29,650 bases of DNA from Chara braunii. Its lineage: Eukaryota > Streptophyta > Charophyceae > Charales > Characeae. This document shows positions 17,538-27,305 of the stretch, piece after piece. Numbering within the stretch: the stretch's first letter is position 1; each line of letters opens with the position of its first letter. The notes under the pieces are model-generated. The model was not told the DNA's origin. It saw only the letters and a program-made list of their open reading frames with translations, and did no database searches. The stretch lies in assembly GCA_003427395.1 (NCBI GenBank), contig BFEA01000055.1, positions 3,809,727 through 3,839,376 on the forward strand, read 5' to 3'. The position numbers and the translations under genes are program-made.

Positions 17538-18651
17538 TCATGACACAAACTTCCGATATTGTAATGCACGACCAAAACAAGAACGCAATTTACGGACGTT
17601 CGCGAATTGAGGCCACTTGCATATGGCCTCAACCTTGGTTGCCTCAGGCTCAAGGCTTGCAACAGACAACCGGTTCCCAAGATAGATAACGTTGTCTCTC
17701 CCCAACTCAAAATTTTCTAGGTTGAGATGGAGTTGCGTTTTTTTTTTGATATTGAACACTTCCTCAAGGTGATTCATGTATTCCGCTATTCGCTTGCTGA
17801 AAATCAGAACGTCATCAAGATATATAACCACAAATCGACCAATCTGTTCGCGGAGGACCTTGTCCATAAGACTTTGAAAGATGGCTGGTGCATTCGTGAG
17901 ACCAAAGGGCGTTACAGTGAATTCGTAAAGCCCATCACGAGTCTTGAATGCAGTCCAGTGCTGGTTTGCAGGTTACACTTCAATCTAGTGGTACCCAGAC
18001 TTGAGATCGATATTGGAGAAGACCTTGCACTCACATGCATCATCAAGCAAATCATCTATGTGTGACAATGGGTACGCATTCTTCTTTGTGATGTGGTTTA
18101 GACCGCAATAATCAATACACGCACGTAGTTTACCTCCTTTCTTCGGGACAAACAAAATGGGTGCACCAAATTCAGATTCACTAGGCTTTATCCGCCCCTT
18201 GTCAATCATTTCGTCGATCTGTTTCCGGAGTTCCTCCAGCTCGCTGCTCGCTGGATCCCAAACGGTATACACAACCCTTTGGAGGAACAACGCCTTGGAC
18301 CAATTGAATCATATATTTAACCGATCCCATGGGGACTCCATGAGGTTCGGCGACATCTTCCAAAAATCGATTGAGTAGGCTTTGGATGCTTGTTGGGATC
18401 GGCGGGGTTGGGGGATAAAAAAAATGATCACCTAGATCAGGTCGCAGATTATTAGTGAAGGCAACCGAATCTGAAGTAGACTCATTTGGACTAGAAGTAG
18501 ATGGAGAAGTTGAAATGCTAGAAATAGGTACATTATATAAAGTAGAACTAGTATCATCCGCAAAAGTAGTAGGCACATACGAAGGGCGAACTGAGGGAAC
18601 ATACGATTGTTCATCATCCTTGTGCTTGAGCCACTTCTTGCAGAACCACAT
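17538..18651 (-). pseudogene. Reverse transcriptase of gypsy element 2
   Basis: 18651-18202 covers the RT N-terminus: a Ser/Pro/Thr-rich linker, then LRPDLGDHFF...SIQSLLNRFLEDVAEPHG and [10 protein letters not shown] frame change follows, and 18290-17985 carries [38 protein letters not shown] and NIDLKSGYH. Another change precedes 17867-17538, which holds the catalytic YLDD at 17822-17811 and the YLGN and CFGRA..YRKF connection motifs. Three frames are needed for one RT. Confidence 0.85.
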
Positions 18652-18767
18652 GACATTAAGACATGGATTCGGGCTTCTTTAGAGAATGCCAGAGCATACG
18701 ATTGTTCATCATCCTTGTACTTGCGTCCTCCGAATTGGCTAGGATTCGGGCTTCTTTAGAGAGTGAG
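18601..18767. repeat. Tandem duplication at the gag-pol boundary of gypsy element 2
   Basis: Two landmarks occur twice in the same order: CATACGATTGTTCATCATCC (near 18602 and 18696) and GATTCGGGCTTCTTTAGAGA (near 18666 and 18741). Unit lengths are about 90 and 75 bp. The duplication lies where protease would be expected. Confidence 0.8.
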
Positions 18768-18958
18768 ACAATGTTCCTTGTTGTGTTCCAGTTCTTGAAT
18801 TATCCTTTACCATGAGCAATGTTTTTAAAGGCATTTGACTTTTCTTCTTCGTTATTGATCTCAGATTCACGGGTTGAAGAATAGGTTGTATCAGCGTTTT
18901 GTTCTTGGTCGTCCCCAAGAGTGGGGTCATGTGCTTCAGCGTCTCCTTCAACCTTCAA

Positions 18959-20343
18959 TTAGTCATGCACGACAAGACGGTTACTACTAGAAAACTGTTC
19001 GTGACCATGGGCCTTTTTGCCGCTTGTTGTGGTGATGAGGTATGGTACCTCGGGACTGACTACATCCTTCATGAGTAAAAACCAGTCAGTATAACCAATG
19101 AGATTTCTACCTACGTGATGGGTAAAAGTGGTGGGAACCGTACCTTTGACTACATCAAAGCACGATTGCGCAATAATTTTCAAACCTGGTGTAGCAAAGA
19201 GTTTGCTGACATGCAACTCCAACTTGTGCATGGTGCCCAACCACTTGTTGAGCTTGAGATCATCAAGTTGGATGATCCTTACTTTTGTTGCAGCATGTGG
19301 GTCCTTATATCATGTGATCAACACTTCTTCTAGAGTGGCTATCGGAGTGACTTTAAGTCACTCTGTCAGATCGAGCTTAGCATACCCAACTTGCATAGCT
19401 TTGACTTCTAGGATGCCCCGTACGCCAATCTCGGCGTTTGTCCCTAGGATAAAGGACAGGTTTACTCTTTTAGTGCTTTGTACCTCAAAGTAAGTTGTCA
19501 TGGAGTTGATCCAGGACTCAACATTTTCCTTGTGGTTGTACTTGGACGGTATCATCACTGCCTTTCTATCAATGTATGGACTGCTATAGCTGGGACCATT
19601 CATTGCTAGTTCCGATCTCAAGGCTGCAACAGTTGCAAAATTTCCTGCAGTGTCACTTACAACAATAGCGAAATTTGCACATGTTGGAGATCCTAAAAGA
19701 CTTGCAACCAAACTCAACAAAGAAGAAGAAGAAGAAGTATGGAGAGGTGCAACGGCAAAACAGTTAGCAACAAGAGGTAGGGGAAGAAGGTTTGAGATAT
19801 GGGCCTGATGCAAATTTGCCATCTGTTGCATCTGGTCACAGTGCTCCTTGGCCATTTCCGCCATCCGAGTCCGCAGCTGGCTCACCTAGTCGAGTAACTA
19901 GGACTTTAGACTAGGGAGCTTACTGAGCAAGTGACAATCTAAAAGGGCAGGTACATGTGTGACCAGATCCCTTTTGACCTCTGAATCAGACTGGTTGAGA
20001 TTGTTTTAAAGATGGTCTCATAACCTTTAATAGCGGTTTTCCACTTGACCTCTTCCTCCTCCTCCTCTTTGGTCAACTGCTTCTGATAAAGGGTCTGGTA
20101 CAATGGTTTATCTTCTTCATCCGCTGCATCCCTTTGAACCTTCAAAATCTCGGAAGGCTTGGCCGCTGCCATGTTGGAACTACTAGATCCCTGGGTTGGC
20201 ATATCATCTCTCTCTCTTCTCTCTTGTCCACGCATCACAACAGGCATAAAATGAACTTCAACAAAAGAAACAAACTGAAAAGCATAAAGAAGAGAAGGTA
20301 GAACTTCTAGTCGGAGCAGCAAAATATTTGGACTAGAGAGCAA
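18959..20343 (-). pseudogene. gag of gypsy element 2
   Basis: Three pieces are seen. 20343-19939 has a likely start at Met codons around 20247-20235, then DDMPTQGSSSSNMAAAKPSE and an acidic, coiled-coil-like KEEEEEEVKWKTAIKGYE. 19885-19358 holds KYNHKENVESWINSMTTYFE and GTNAEIGVRGILEV, a Ty3/gypsy capsid pattern. 19240-18959 holds LHVSKLFATPGLK and FTHHVGRNLIGYTDW, the capsid end. No zinc knuckle (CxxCxxxxHxxxxC) was found, so the nucleocapsid is lost or absent. A poly-Ser run is encoded by a TTC/GAA repeat near 19722. Confidence 0.7.
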
Positions 20344-21500
20344 CCAAAGAAAATAAAATTATTCAGAAGAGAGTTCTGACTCCATATTTCAGTCCGGTCA
20401 GACCAAGTACGAGATCCCATCGAGCCCAATCCCATCAGCACCATCAAAGTACAACAAATCAGACTACAAGTGACGACATACAACAATGGAGAATTCAGTG
20501 GCGCAGGTCAAGCATCGGATTGTGCGTCATCAGTTCACAAAACGTCTCGGTCGAGATCCCCTCGGCAGGGAGTGCTCTAACCAAATGAAAAACAACGAAT
20601 TCCAGACAAAAAAAAGAGCGACACTGCATCAACAGATTTGGGTCCAAGGGGCGCTTCTTGTTTGGGCCTGGTCCCACTGAGTCCCAATGGGTCCCACGTA
20701 GGTCACGACCAAGTCCCAACCAAGAAGAGTATCACAAGGTCCTACTTGCTGCCCCTACCGTACTGAAAAAATAAAATTCAACTTTTCAGAGAGAACCCAC
20801 AAACTACATCCGCTCAGAATGAAAAAAATACAAAGCACTGTAGAAAGATATGGCATTCAAAGCAAGATCATCTCTCCACTCATCAAGTTCGTAAGTAGTT
20901 TGCACACCAATGCACACAAGCAAGACTTCAGACGAGTAGGAAAGAGACCCAGAAGTACCCCAACATGACAAACAATACCATGCATGCACACATGAGCAAC
21001 CCTTCGGTGCGTGACACTTACCTGAGTGGCCCTGACTCTGAGACGAAGTATAACTTACCCCCTTTCCTGATATGGTCTCCCTAATCCTAATCGCTACCTC
21101 TACACTAGTGTCCTATCATGTAGGAGGGTCTGACTCCAACATTAGAGTGCAAGGCCGGATCACCCGCCGACCTCAAGCTCGCCTACTTGAGGGAGGCCCT
21201 TAAGTCACCAAGTGTCTCCCTTAGGTCAGATTCCAGGTGCGAGTGCCTCTCACTGTCGCCTCTCTCTAATTGTCACACGAAGTCCTCTTGATGTGTCCCG
21301 CCACCACAAGCTCACTCTCAATCAACCTGGTCAGGTCTAGTGTCGACCCAGCACGACCTAACCAGGTGGGGGCAGCTTCCTTAACCCATGCTGCCCCACT
21401 TCCCACTTCGGACGAACCCTAACCCTAAGTGGTCAGCCCTAACCATTTAGGTTAGGGTTATGGTGGCAAAGTCAACTCTCACCAGCAAGTAGAATCCTCT
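20344..21500 (-). other. 5' leader of gypsy element 2
   Basis: About 1.2 kb lies between the PBS and gag. No coding frame is recognised. 21410-21465 carries CCCTAACCCTAA and, inverted, TTTAGGTTAGGG, a telomere-like motif pair that is too short to be a real telomere remnant. Confidence 0.6.
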
Positions 21501-21509
21501 CCGATACCA
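21501..21509 (-). other. Primer binding site of gypsy element 2
   Basis: The minus strand reads TGGTATCGGAG starting one base after the LTR end. This matches the TGGTATCAGAG start of the classical PBS complementary to initiator methionine tRNA, with one mismatch. Confidence 0.85.
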
Positions 21510-21510
21510 A

Positions 21511-22837
21511 TGTTATGATCGTGGCAAATTTCGAAGTACACATTCATGAAAAGGTACAATGTCATCCAATTGCAAAAAGAAATGAATGAACTTGAGAGGA
21601 GAGAGAGGGAAAGAAAATGAAGAAGACGAAGAAGACGAAAGAAGAAAGAAGAAGACGATGTACACCAGCAAGGACAAATGAGAATTCCCGTCTTCTTCGC
21701 CAACCACTCTCTGAGTCTCTTCCTCCTTTTCTCCCCCTCTCTTATTCAAGCAATAAATAGTAATAATACTGTTGAATGGCTGAACCAGAATCAATGTCTG
21801 AATCCCTCGTCTACTGCAGGTATCACGTGAGGTCCACCATAGCCATGGCCGCCCTTCTTCTTCCTCCTCAAAGGCCGAGGCTACGGCGGACTACCAGGGC
21901 ATTGCCCTGCTGTGCAAAGGACAGCACAAAGCAGCTATGGCTGCTTCTGTTCAGGCCGCCATGCCTGACTCTGCCTCAAAGCTTCTTGGAACAGCTCTAC
22001 CCCAGCGGGGCCTTCCAGATGCAGCGCCCACCAAGGTGATGAAGATGTCATCCACCATAGCCTAGTAAGTTCCCTGGCACTCTGCTCTACTAGCCTCCTC
22101 CTTCCTCCTCCTTCTGCCCGGCTCCTTCCACCATAGCCAAGGTAGACGGCTGGGCGCTCCTCCTCCTCCAAGCACTGCTTGCTGCTAGCGCTGGTCCGCC
22201 GGTCGCTCAAGCAGCGTGTCGCCAAACTTGCACGCCAACAAATGAGGAGCAGCACTTCGCTCCTCCTAGAGATATAACGGCCTGCTTGCCTCTTGGGCAG
22301 TGACTTCTAGGCCGCACGGCCTCCAAGCAACCAGTACCTCCTCCCTTTCGGAGGGAAACATCATTGCAGACTCTGCTATTGCCCATACAGGCCCTAGATT
22401 CAGACTGGTTGGACTGGTACCCGCCTAGACCTAGACTGCAACTACTGGGCCTCTAAAAATGCCAACTTTTGTCTTCTTCTGCTCGCCCTCGAGTACCCGG
22501 CATATCTACCTCTACTTGGTGTGGTACCGGCCTACCTGCTACTTGAGTGTTTTTCCGCTTCTCTAAGCGTCGTGGGCCTCTTTCCCGGCCAGTGTTTTCC
22601 CTGCTGCAACCCTCAATGTCATGGACAAAGGTAAGCATTGGCCCTTTGGGCCTCCCTTGTGGGTCACACACACACACTCAATCGACAAGCACTCAGACAG
22701 GCATTCAGACCAGCAAGCACACACACACACAGACTTAGAAAACTCAGCAACAAGCGGGAAACTCAGCAAGGCATACATTCCATTAACAAAACTCATAAAT
22801 CAGCTGTGTCTCAGTCCGTGCTTGGCAGGTTCTTACA
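21511..22837 (-). repeat. 5' LTR of gypsy element 2
   Basis: On the plus strand it begins TGTTATGATC and ends GGTTCTTACA, so it has TG...CA ends on both strands. It is 1,327 bp and matches 14089-15489 along its length apart from substitutions, small indels and one roughly 113-bp gap. Confidence 0.93.
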
Positions 22838-23250
22838 GTGATGAAAGATTCATTTTACAGTGCCCTAAAAAGATGCTCTGATGACAGCCGCGCTCAGCGC
22901 TCTGGACTACCTTTCTGTCTTGAAGATGATTACGATCAACAGCGCCGTTGTGCTGGTGAGCACACAGCAGAAGATGACACACTGCCAAACAGCAACGTGA
23001 CCTTGGCTCCATGCTGACGAGGATGACAACGAAGAAGAGCGCCAAACAGCGATGTCACTGAGGCTTGATGATGACAAGGATGAAGATGAACCGCCGACCA
23101 GCAGTGTGATGACGGAGATACTGATAATACAATGCTGACAAAACGCCGAACAAACGGGAATGATGATGGAGATGGTGCCGACCCTATGACCATGCTGATG
23201 GAAATAAGGACATTGTCAAGAGATAGTAGAAGAAGAAGAAGAAGATTCTG
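22838..23250. repeat. Degenerate GATGA-rich minisatellite, right of the gypsy insertion
   Basis: Units of roughly 50-65 bp can be traced from 22968: GCAGAAGATGACACACTGCC..., GAGGATGACAACGAAGAAGA..., GACAAGGATGAAGATGAACC.... Each is followed by a GCCAAACAGC or GCCGACCAGC-like core and a TGTGATGAC or ATGTCACTG-like piece. A short GAA run is at 23228-23245. The minus-strand open frame 23463-22936 is not recognisable as a protein. Confidence 0.6.
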
Positions 23251-23839
23251 AAGAAGAAGAATTTTGCACATAAAGTAAAAATTACACCAAGAGCAAAATG
23301 GCATATCATCAACGACGCAAAGGTCAGCACTTTTGCTTAGTCTGCACGCAGGGTTGTGTACTTGAAGACCCACCATACCTCTCGACATCTTGCCCAATTG
23401 CGGATGAGTATGAGAGATGGTGGTATGCTGAAGCACTGATCCCCTCAGAATGGAGACATCCATGGGCTAATTGATTAAATATTGCTTAGGACTGTATCTG
23501 TTAACTTGCCAATTTTGATACTGTCAAGCATATGCATATAGATGAACTCGTGCAATGATACTTTGGTGTTAAACCACCAGGAACGTGACGTTTCCAGCCA
23601 TTTTTTCAAAGTTGTGGCTGACATACTGCCGCAACTATTGGGGCTCAGCTGCCGGAGCAAAATGGCTGGCGCTCCAGCCAAAAGGAGGTCCCTGTGCTGG
23701 TTCCTTTTTTGGGGGCACACAGTGCATTTCCAGCCCCGAGAAAAGCGACGCGGAAGTGCTGGTGGTTCTGCTCTCGGTTGCTCCCGGTGGTTTTAAGATT
23801 GCTCTGGGGTTCTTGGGGCTCTTAGCAACTCACTGTAGG
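23251..23839. other. Unassigned spacer
   Basis: No gene or clear repeat is recognised here. The stretch 23620-23800 has a mixed GC-rich composition, with several overlapping short frames on both strands that look like chance. Confidence 0.5.
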
Positions 23840-24381
23840 CTGTTCTGATGTTGTTATGTTCATGGATCTGTGGCTGTCCGACACCAGAACGACGCTGGCC
23901 GGTGCTGGGGTGTTGCCCTGTAACCTGTTGATAGCAGGATCATGAGGCCTGGTAGAGAGATCTGGGGATGCTTTGGGGTGGGCATTCCAAGGGACAACCA
24001 AGGGTTACTGTCCGGATGATGCTGGCCGGAGCTGGGGCGAGTCGTGTTGCCTTGTAACCTAGCAGGATGGGGGTGTGTGGCCTGGAAGAGCCCGACAGTG
24101 AATAAAACAGGGCCGTGGGGTCATGGAGGGTTTTGTTTGGGGTCCCTGGGGGCTTTGAGTATTTTGAAAACTTCTGTGGTGCTCGGTCTGTGACAATCCC
24201 CATGTGTTTTCAGGATTCTTTAGCCGAAGCCGGGTAATTGTCCCGGTATCTCAATTGTTTCGCATACGTTTCCTAACATGTTTTCTGATGGGACGCTGGG
24301 CCCGGTTCCCAGCACGTGCTGCTCCCCACAAAGATATTGGAGTATTGTGTCAACAAAAAAAAAAAAAAAAAAAAGAAAAGA
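23840..24381 (+). repeat. Family R copy c with A-tail
   Basis: The body module appears twice: CAGAACGACGCTGGCCGGTG from 23886 and GATGATGCTGGCCGGAGCTG from 24014. The 3' segment TTTAGCCGAAGCCGGGTAAT and the signature CCCAGCACGTGCTGCTCCCC (24308-24327) follow. An A-tail starts at 24355 (about 20 A, then AAAAG). Order and spacing match the second body unit of copy a. Confidence 0.7.
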
Positions 24382-24814
24382 ACAGTGCAACGGCAAAGTA
24401 ACCTCCACTAATCTTCACTGTTTTCTCTTACAGGACTGTGGAAGGCCCTCAGACAATTTATTTCCCTGCACTGTCTCAGAAAGGTGCAGGGAGTTGCCTC
24501 GTTGAATGAAGGTCTGAACTGGTTTTGACAACATTGGGCAGCTTGCCCCAGGTGTGTATCCATTGATGGGAGCAGTGGAGATTGAACTTCAGGGAAATTT
24601 TTGCACAGATATAAAGCAGGTTCACTGATTTTTCTGGACTCTGGAGCCTTTTAGGTGGCTCCTTTTGGGAATGGATTGTTGAAGAAATTCTAAGTGATTG
24701 GATAAGATATTGTAGACATTAGTTTTCCAGTCATTTTTTCAGCTTGTGCTTTTGGAGAGAATTTTTAGCCCTTCCACAGGGCTCAGCCTGAGGTTGAGGG
24801 CATGAGTCCTTGCC
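24382..24814. other. Unassigned spacer
   Basis: No gene, repeat or RNA motif is recognised. Confidence 0.5.
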
Positions 24815-24975
24815 AACCCTTTTTTTTTATTTTAAAACAGCCAGCATGGGGACTGCTATTGGGGGTGATATGAACAACCTCCAGTAGCAGACCCCTGGTG
24901 GGAGGCTGCGATCTATTGGTGGGGAGCAGCACCTGCTGGAAACCGGGTCCAGTGTCCTGTGTCCATATGTATTGA
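24815..24975 (-). repeat. Family R copy d, 3' end only, inverted
   Basis: Read on the minus strand, 24960-24901 gives ACACTGGACCCGGTTTCCAG then CAGGTGCTGCTCCCCACC and AATAGATCG. This matches the 3' signature of copies a and c, including the AATAGATC shared with copy a. It is followed by TTTTAAAATAAAAAAAAAGG (24837-24818), the A-tail. Minus-strand sequence upstream of it (to about 25500) does not match the body of copies a-c, so either the family has several 5' ends or this is a different element sharing a 3' end. Confidence 0.6.
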
Positions 24976-25836
24976 TTTACAGATTAGCAGATTGCTACTA
25001 GGAAACTGATACCTGGACCGACAACATTGATTGCCCCGCTCATGTCCAACAATACCCAGCCTCTTCAGCCTAATCCCAGGCCGCCAGCCCAGAAGTAGTA
25101 TCTCTGGCTGTAGTTGGACCTTTGATGAGGGTTTCTTTGGGTACCGCCAGATGTCGTTGTTGCCCTCATCCCCCGGCATACCATGATAACTCCACGGACA
25201 GCCCCTGTGGCCGGAATATGTCCGGAAATGCGAAGGGCCGCCGCAGCGGGACAGCTTAGTCCATGACCATCCAGTCCTTGAAGTCCAGTCTGTAGTCTTT
25301 CCTGACCTTCTGTTCCCTCCTGGGCTGGCCTTCCCATGTGACCGCAGCAATCCAGCCCCCCCTGCTCCCTCCACAGCCAGTTGGGAGAAACAGCTTTGAT
25401 TCCCTGTAACAGTTTTATGTCTTTTGCTTGTTGGGACAGATCTAATTTGGTTTTTACTTTGTTTTCATTTAGCTGTGAAGTCCAGTTGAGCTCACCGTCT
25501 GGCAACCCCGCTCTTTCAATTTCCTATGTACATCTTTTCCTCCAGAGGTCCCAGAGGACTGCCCATCTCCCCAGCCAAAACATATCTATCTATATCTATA
25601 CTTCAAGTGTAAGCCGGGTCTCACGTGACGCTCCCGCGAGGACAGGCTTAGGGAGGGACCCCACTGGCTGGCGGTAGATGGCGGCCAGGAAAGCATCCGC
25701 AAGCACAAATCGTAGCCGACGGGAATGGGCAAGCGAAATGGGACTCCACTGCCACAGCAATTTTCGGCACTTCCCGAGGTTTCTGTTACCCGATAAGGAA
25801 GACTTGCCTTTTCAGGCAAGTTTGCCTCCGCTTTTC
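24976..25836. other. Sequence 5' of R copy d, unassigned
   Basis: Minus-strand open frames at 25505-25065 and 25374-24913 overlap in different frames. Neither resembles a known protein, and they may be the upstream part of the A-tailed element d. A small hairpin ACTTGCC-TTTTCA-GGCAAGT is at 25802-25821. Confidence 0.4.
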
Positions 25837-25963
25837 AGCACATCAACCAATCCGCGTGCCTCCTTTCCGCACGGGATGGCTGGTATGCTGGCAGACTCTA
25901 GACGTTGGCCAGCATACCAGCCATCCCGTGCGGAACGGAGGCAAGGGGATTGGTTGGTGTGCT
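25837..25963. repeat. Near-perfect 56-bp inverted repeat with a 15-nt loop
   Basis: The left arm 25837-25892 and right arm 25908-25963 match at about 52 of 56 positions, with a 27-bp perfect core next to the loop (TTCCGCACGGGATGGCTGGT plus ATGCTGG). Each arm carries a CCAAT box in opposite orientation (25846-25850 and 25949-25953). A weaker match continues outward for about 20 bp on both sides. Confidence 0.95.
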
Positions 25964-25970
25964 ATAAAAG
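25963..25970 (+). promoter_or_regulatory. TATA box abutting the inverted repeat
   Basis: TATAAAAG directly follows the right arm, about 10 bp after a reverse CCAAT box. At the mirror position on the left side the minus strand reads TGAAAAG, as if a second TATA box had decayed. Downstream sequence (from about 25990) shows no recognisable gene. Confidence 0.55.
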
Positions 25971-26299
25971 TGGAGGTAGGCAGAGTGGAAACAAAAATCC
26001 TTGCGTTTCCCGCCAACAGTGGGGTCTCAAAACATTTCTTCCAAAGGATGGCGGGCAGCTACCGCCACCCACTGGGGTTCAAGCCTTGCACTCTTGGCAA
26101 ACCGCGTTTTCTTGGGCCCGCGGCGCTGTGTGGGCCACATGGGCTGGATTGTTTGCAAATCAGCCGCTGCTTGTTCTAACATAAGTACATAGCTGCGGGG
26201 GTGGCTTTGCCCTCTGGCGTGTGATTTCGTTTCGTTGTTGCCACGGCACGACACGGGGTTTCTTTTTTCTTTCTTTTCAGTTTTACGAATCGTCCCCTC

Positions 26300-26436
26300 A
26301 AACATGGGAAGATGCACAGACATTTTTTTGTTGCATAGGGTTCGTTGTTAACACTGCACCTGGTTTGACCTTTTCAGTTTTTTTTTAGTTTTTTTTCAGT
26401 TTTTGTCGTTTCTGCCAGCTGCATCTTCCCATGTTT
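26300..26436. repeat. 17-bp perfect inverted repeat
   Basis: AAACATGGGAAGATGCA at 26300-26316 and its exact complement TGCATCTTCCCATGTTT at 26420-26436 enclose about 100 bp of T-rich sequence. Confidence 0.9.
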
Positions 26437-26540
26437 TAGCGGTAGATTCCCTATCAATGTGCACATTTCGTGAGTAGGGGAGCAAGGCACAAAACGACAA
26501 ATTTGAAAAACAGAAACATAAAAAGTGAAATGACGTCATA

Positions 26541-27305
26541 AGGGTCTGGCTCCACGGCTCTCCACATGCACAAAAGACAAAAAAATAGTGCTGTATCTGG
26601 GCATGTTCTGGCAGAGGATTCGTTGTCTTTTTGTGCTTGTGGAGATTAGTGGAGCGAAACTGAGGATGCCTCTGGAAGGGCGACCCCCGTGAGATATAGG
26701 GGTTCGCCAAACCACTGTTGAAAGAGGGACTTTCGAGAGTTCCTCCTCGCCACACAGCCCATTGAAATCCAAGATGGGAAATAGGGGCTCGCCACACAGG
26801 CTTTCGAACGAAGGCATTTTTCGAAAGGTGTCAGACTTTTTTCGAAAGTCTGCTCGTCAAAAGGAACCCCCCCCCTCGCCACACAGACTTTCGAAACACC
26901 CAGGCCTTTCGATGTATTCACATTAGGGCCTGGCTCATTGCTCACTACGCGTGCAAAACGAGAGTCTGAATTTTTGCCTAGAACATGGAAAGATACTTCG
27001 CCATAATTTTTGTCGTTTGTGCATGTCGAGAGTAGTGGAGCCAGGGCCTTGGAATCGCCCCTTTTTTTTTTTTTTTTTTTGCCGACCGATCAACCGTTTC
27101 GAGTGGGCCTTTTCAAAAGACCACTCGAGGTCTTCCGAGGAAAGGCTCGTGACAGGCGGGAGGATCTCATCTGTTCGTAAAGACTTTTGACGCCGGCCCA
27201 TCTGACACCTTTCGAAACTTTTTCGAAAGAACTGGTTTCGAAAGGCTGTGTGGCGAAGACACGGCCTCGATTTTGCTCGTTTCGAAAGCCTGTGTGGCGA
27301 GCCCC
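26541..27305. repeat. Large imperfect palindrome with TTTCGAAA motifs
   Basis: Several inverted pairs nest around a centre near 26985-27040. GGGGCTCGCCACACAGGCTT plus TCGAA (26784-26808) pairs perfectly with 27281-27305. TTTCGAAAGGTGTCAGA (26818-26834) pairs with 27201-27217. GGCCTGGCTC...GTGCAAAACGA (26926-26962) pairs imperfectly with 27007-27048. A further direct version of the last block is at 26541-26582. CTCGCCACACAG alone also recurs at 26749 and 26875. There is a 19-T run at 27062-27080 inside the right arm. Overlapping open frames here are not credible genes. Confidence 0.75.

Larger units (their letters stand above)
14089..22837 (-). mobile_element. Ty3/gypsy element 2, full-length structure, decayed
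   Basis: Two direct LTRs (14089-15489 and 21511-22837) flank gag and pol read on the minus strand. A tRNA-iMet-type PBS lies next to the 5' LTR and a G-rich PPT next to the 3' LTR. GTGA(T) at 14085-14089 and 22838-22842 is a 4-5 bp target duplication. The order gag, RT, RNase H, integrase, chromodomain-like tail is that of Ty3/gypsy. Coding parts are split over at least eight frame changes plus stops, and no retropepsin active site or Cys knuckle is visible between gag and RT. The LTRs differ by many substitutions and a roughly 113-bp indel, so the insertion is old. Confidence 0.92.

Noticed and set aside
21410-21465. Interstitial telomere
   Set aside because: There are only two or three short motifs, inside the leader of a retroelement.
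22936-23463. Minus-strand frame of 175 codons right of the gypsy insertion
   Set aside because: It is generated by the GATGA-rich minisatellite read as antisense (Ser/His/Leu-rich), with no conserved domain.
26080-26095. tRNA B-box-like GGGGTTCAAGCC
   Set aside because: No A box or cloverleaf could be paired with it.
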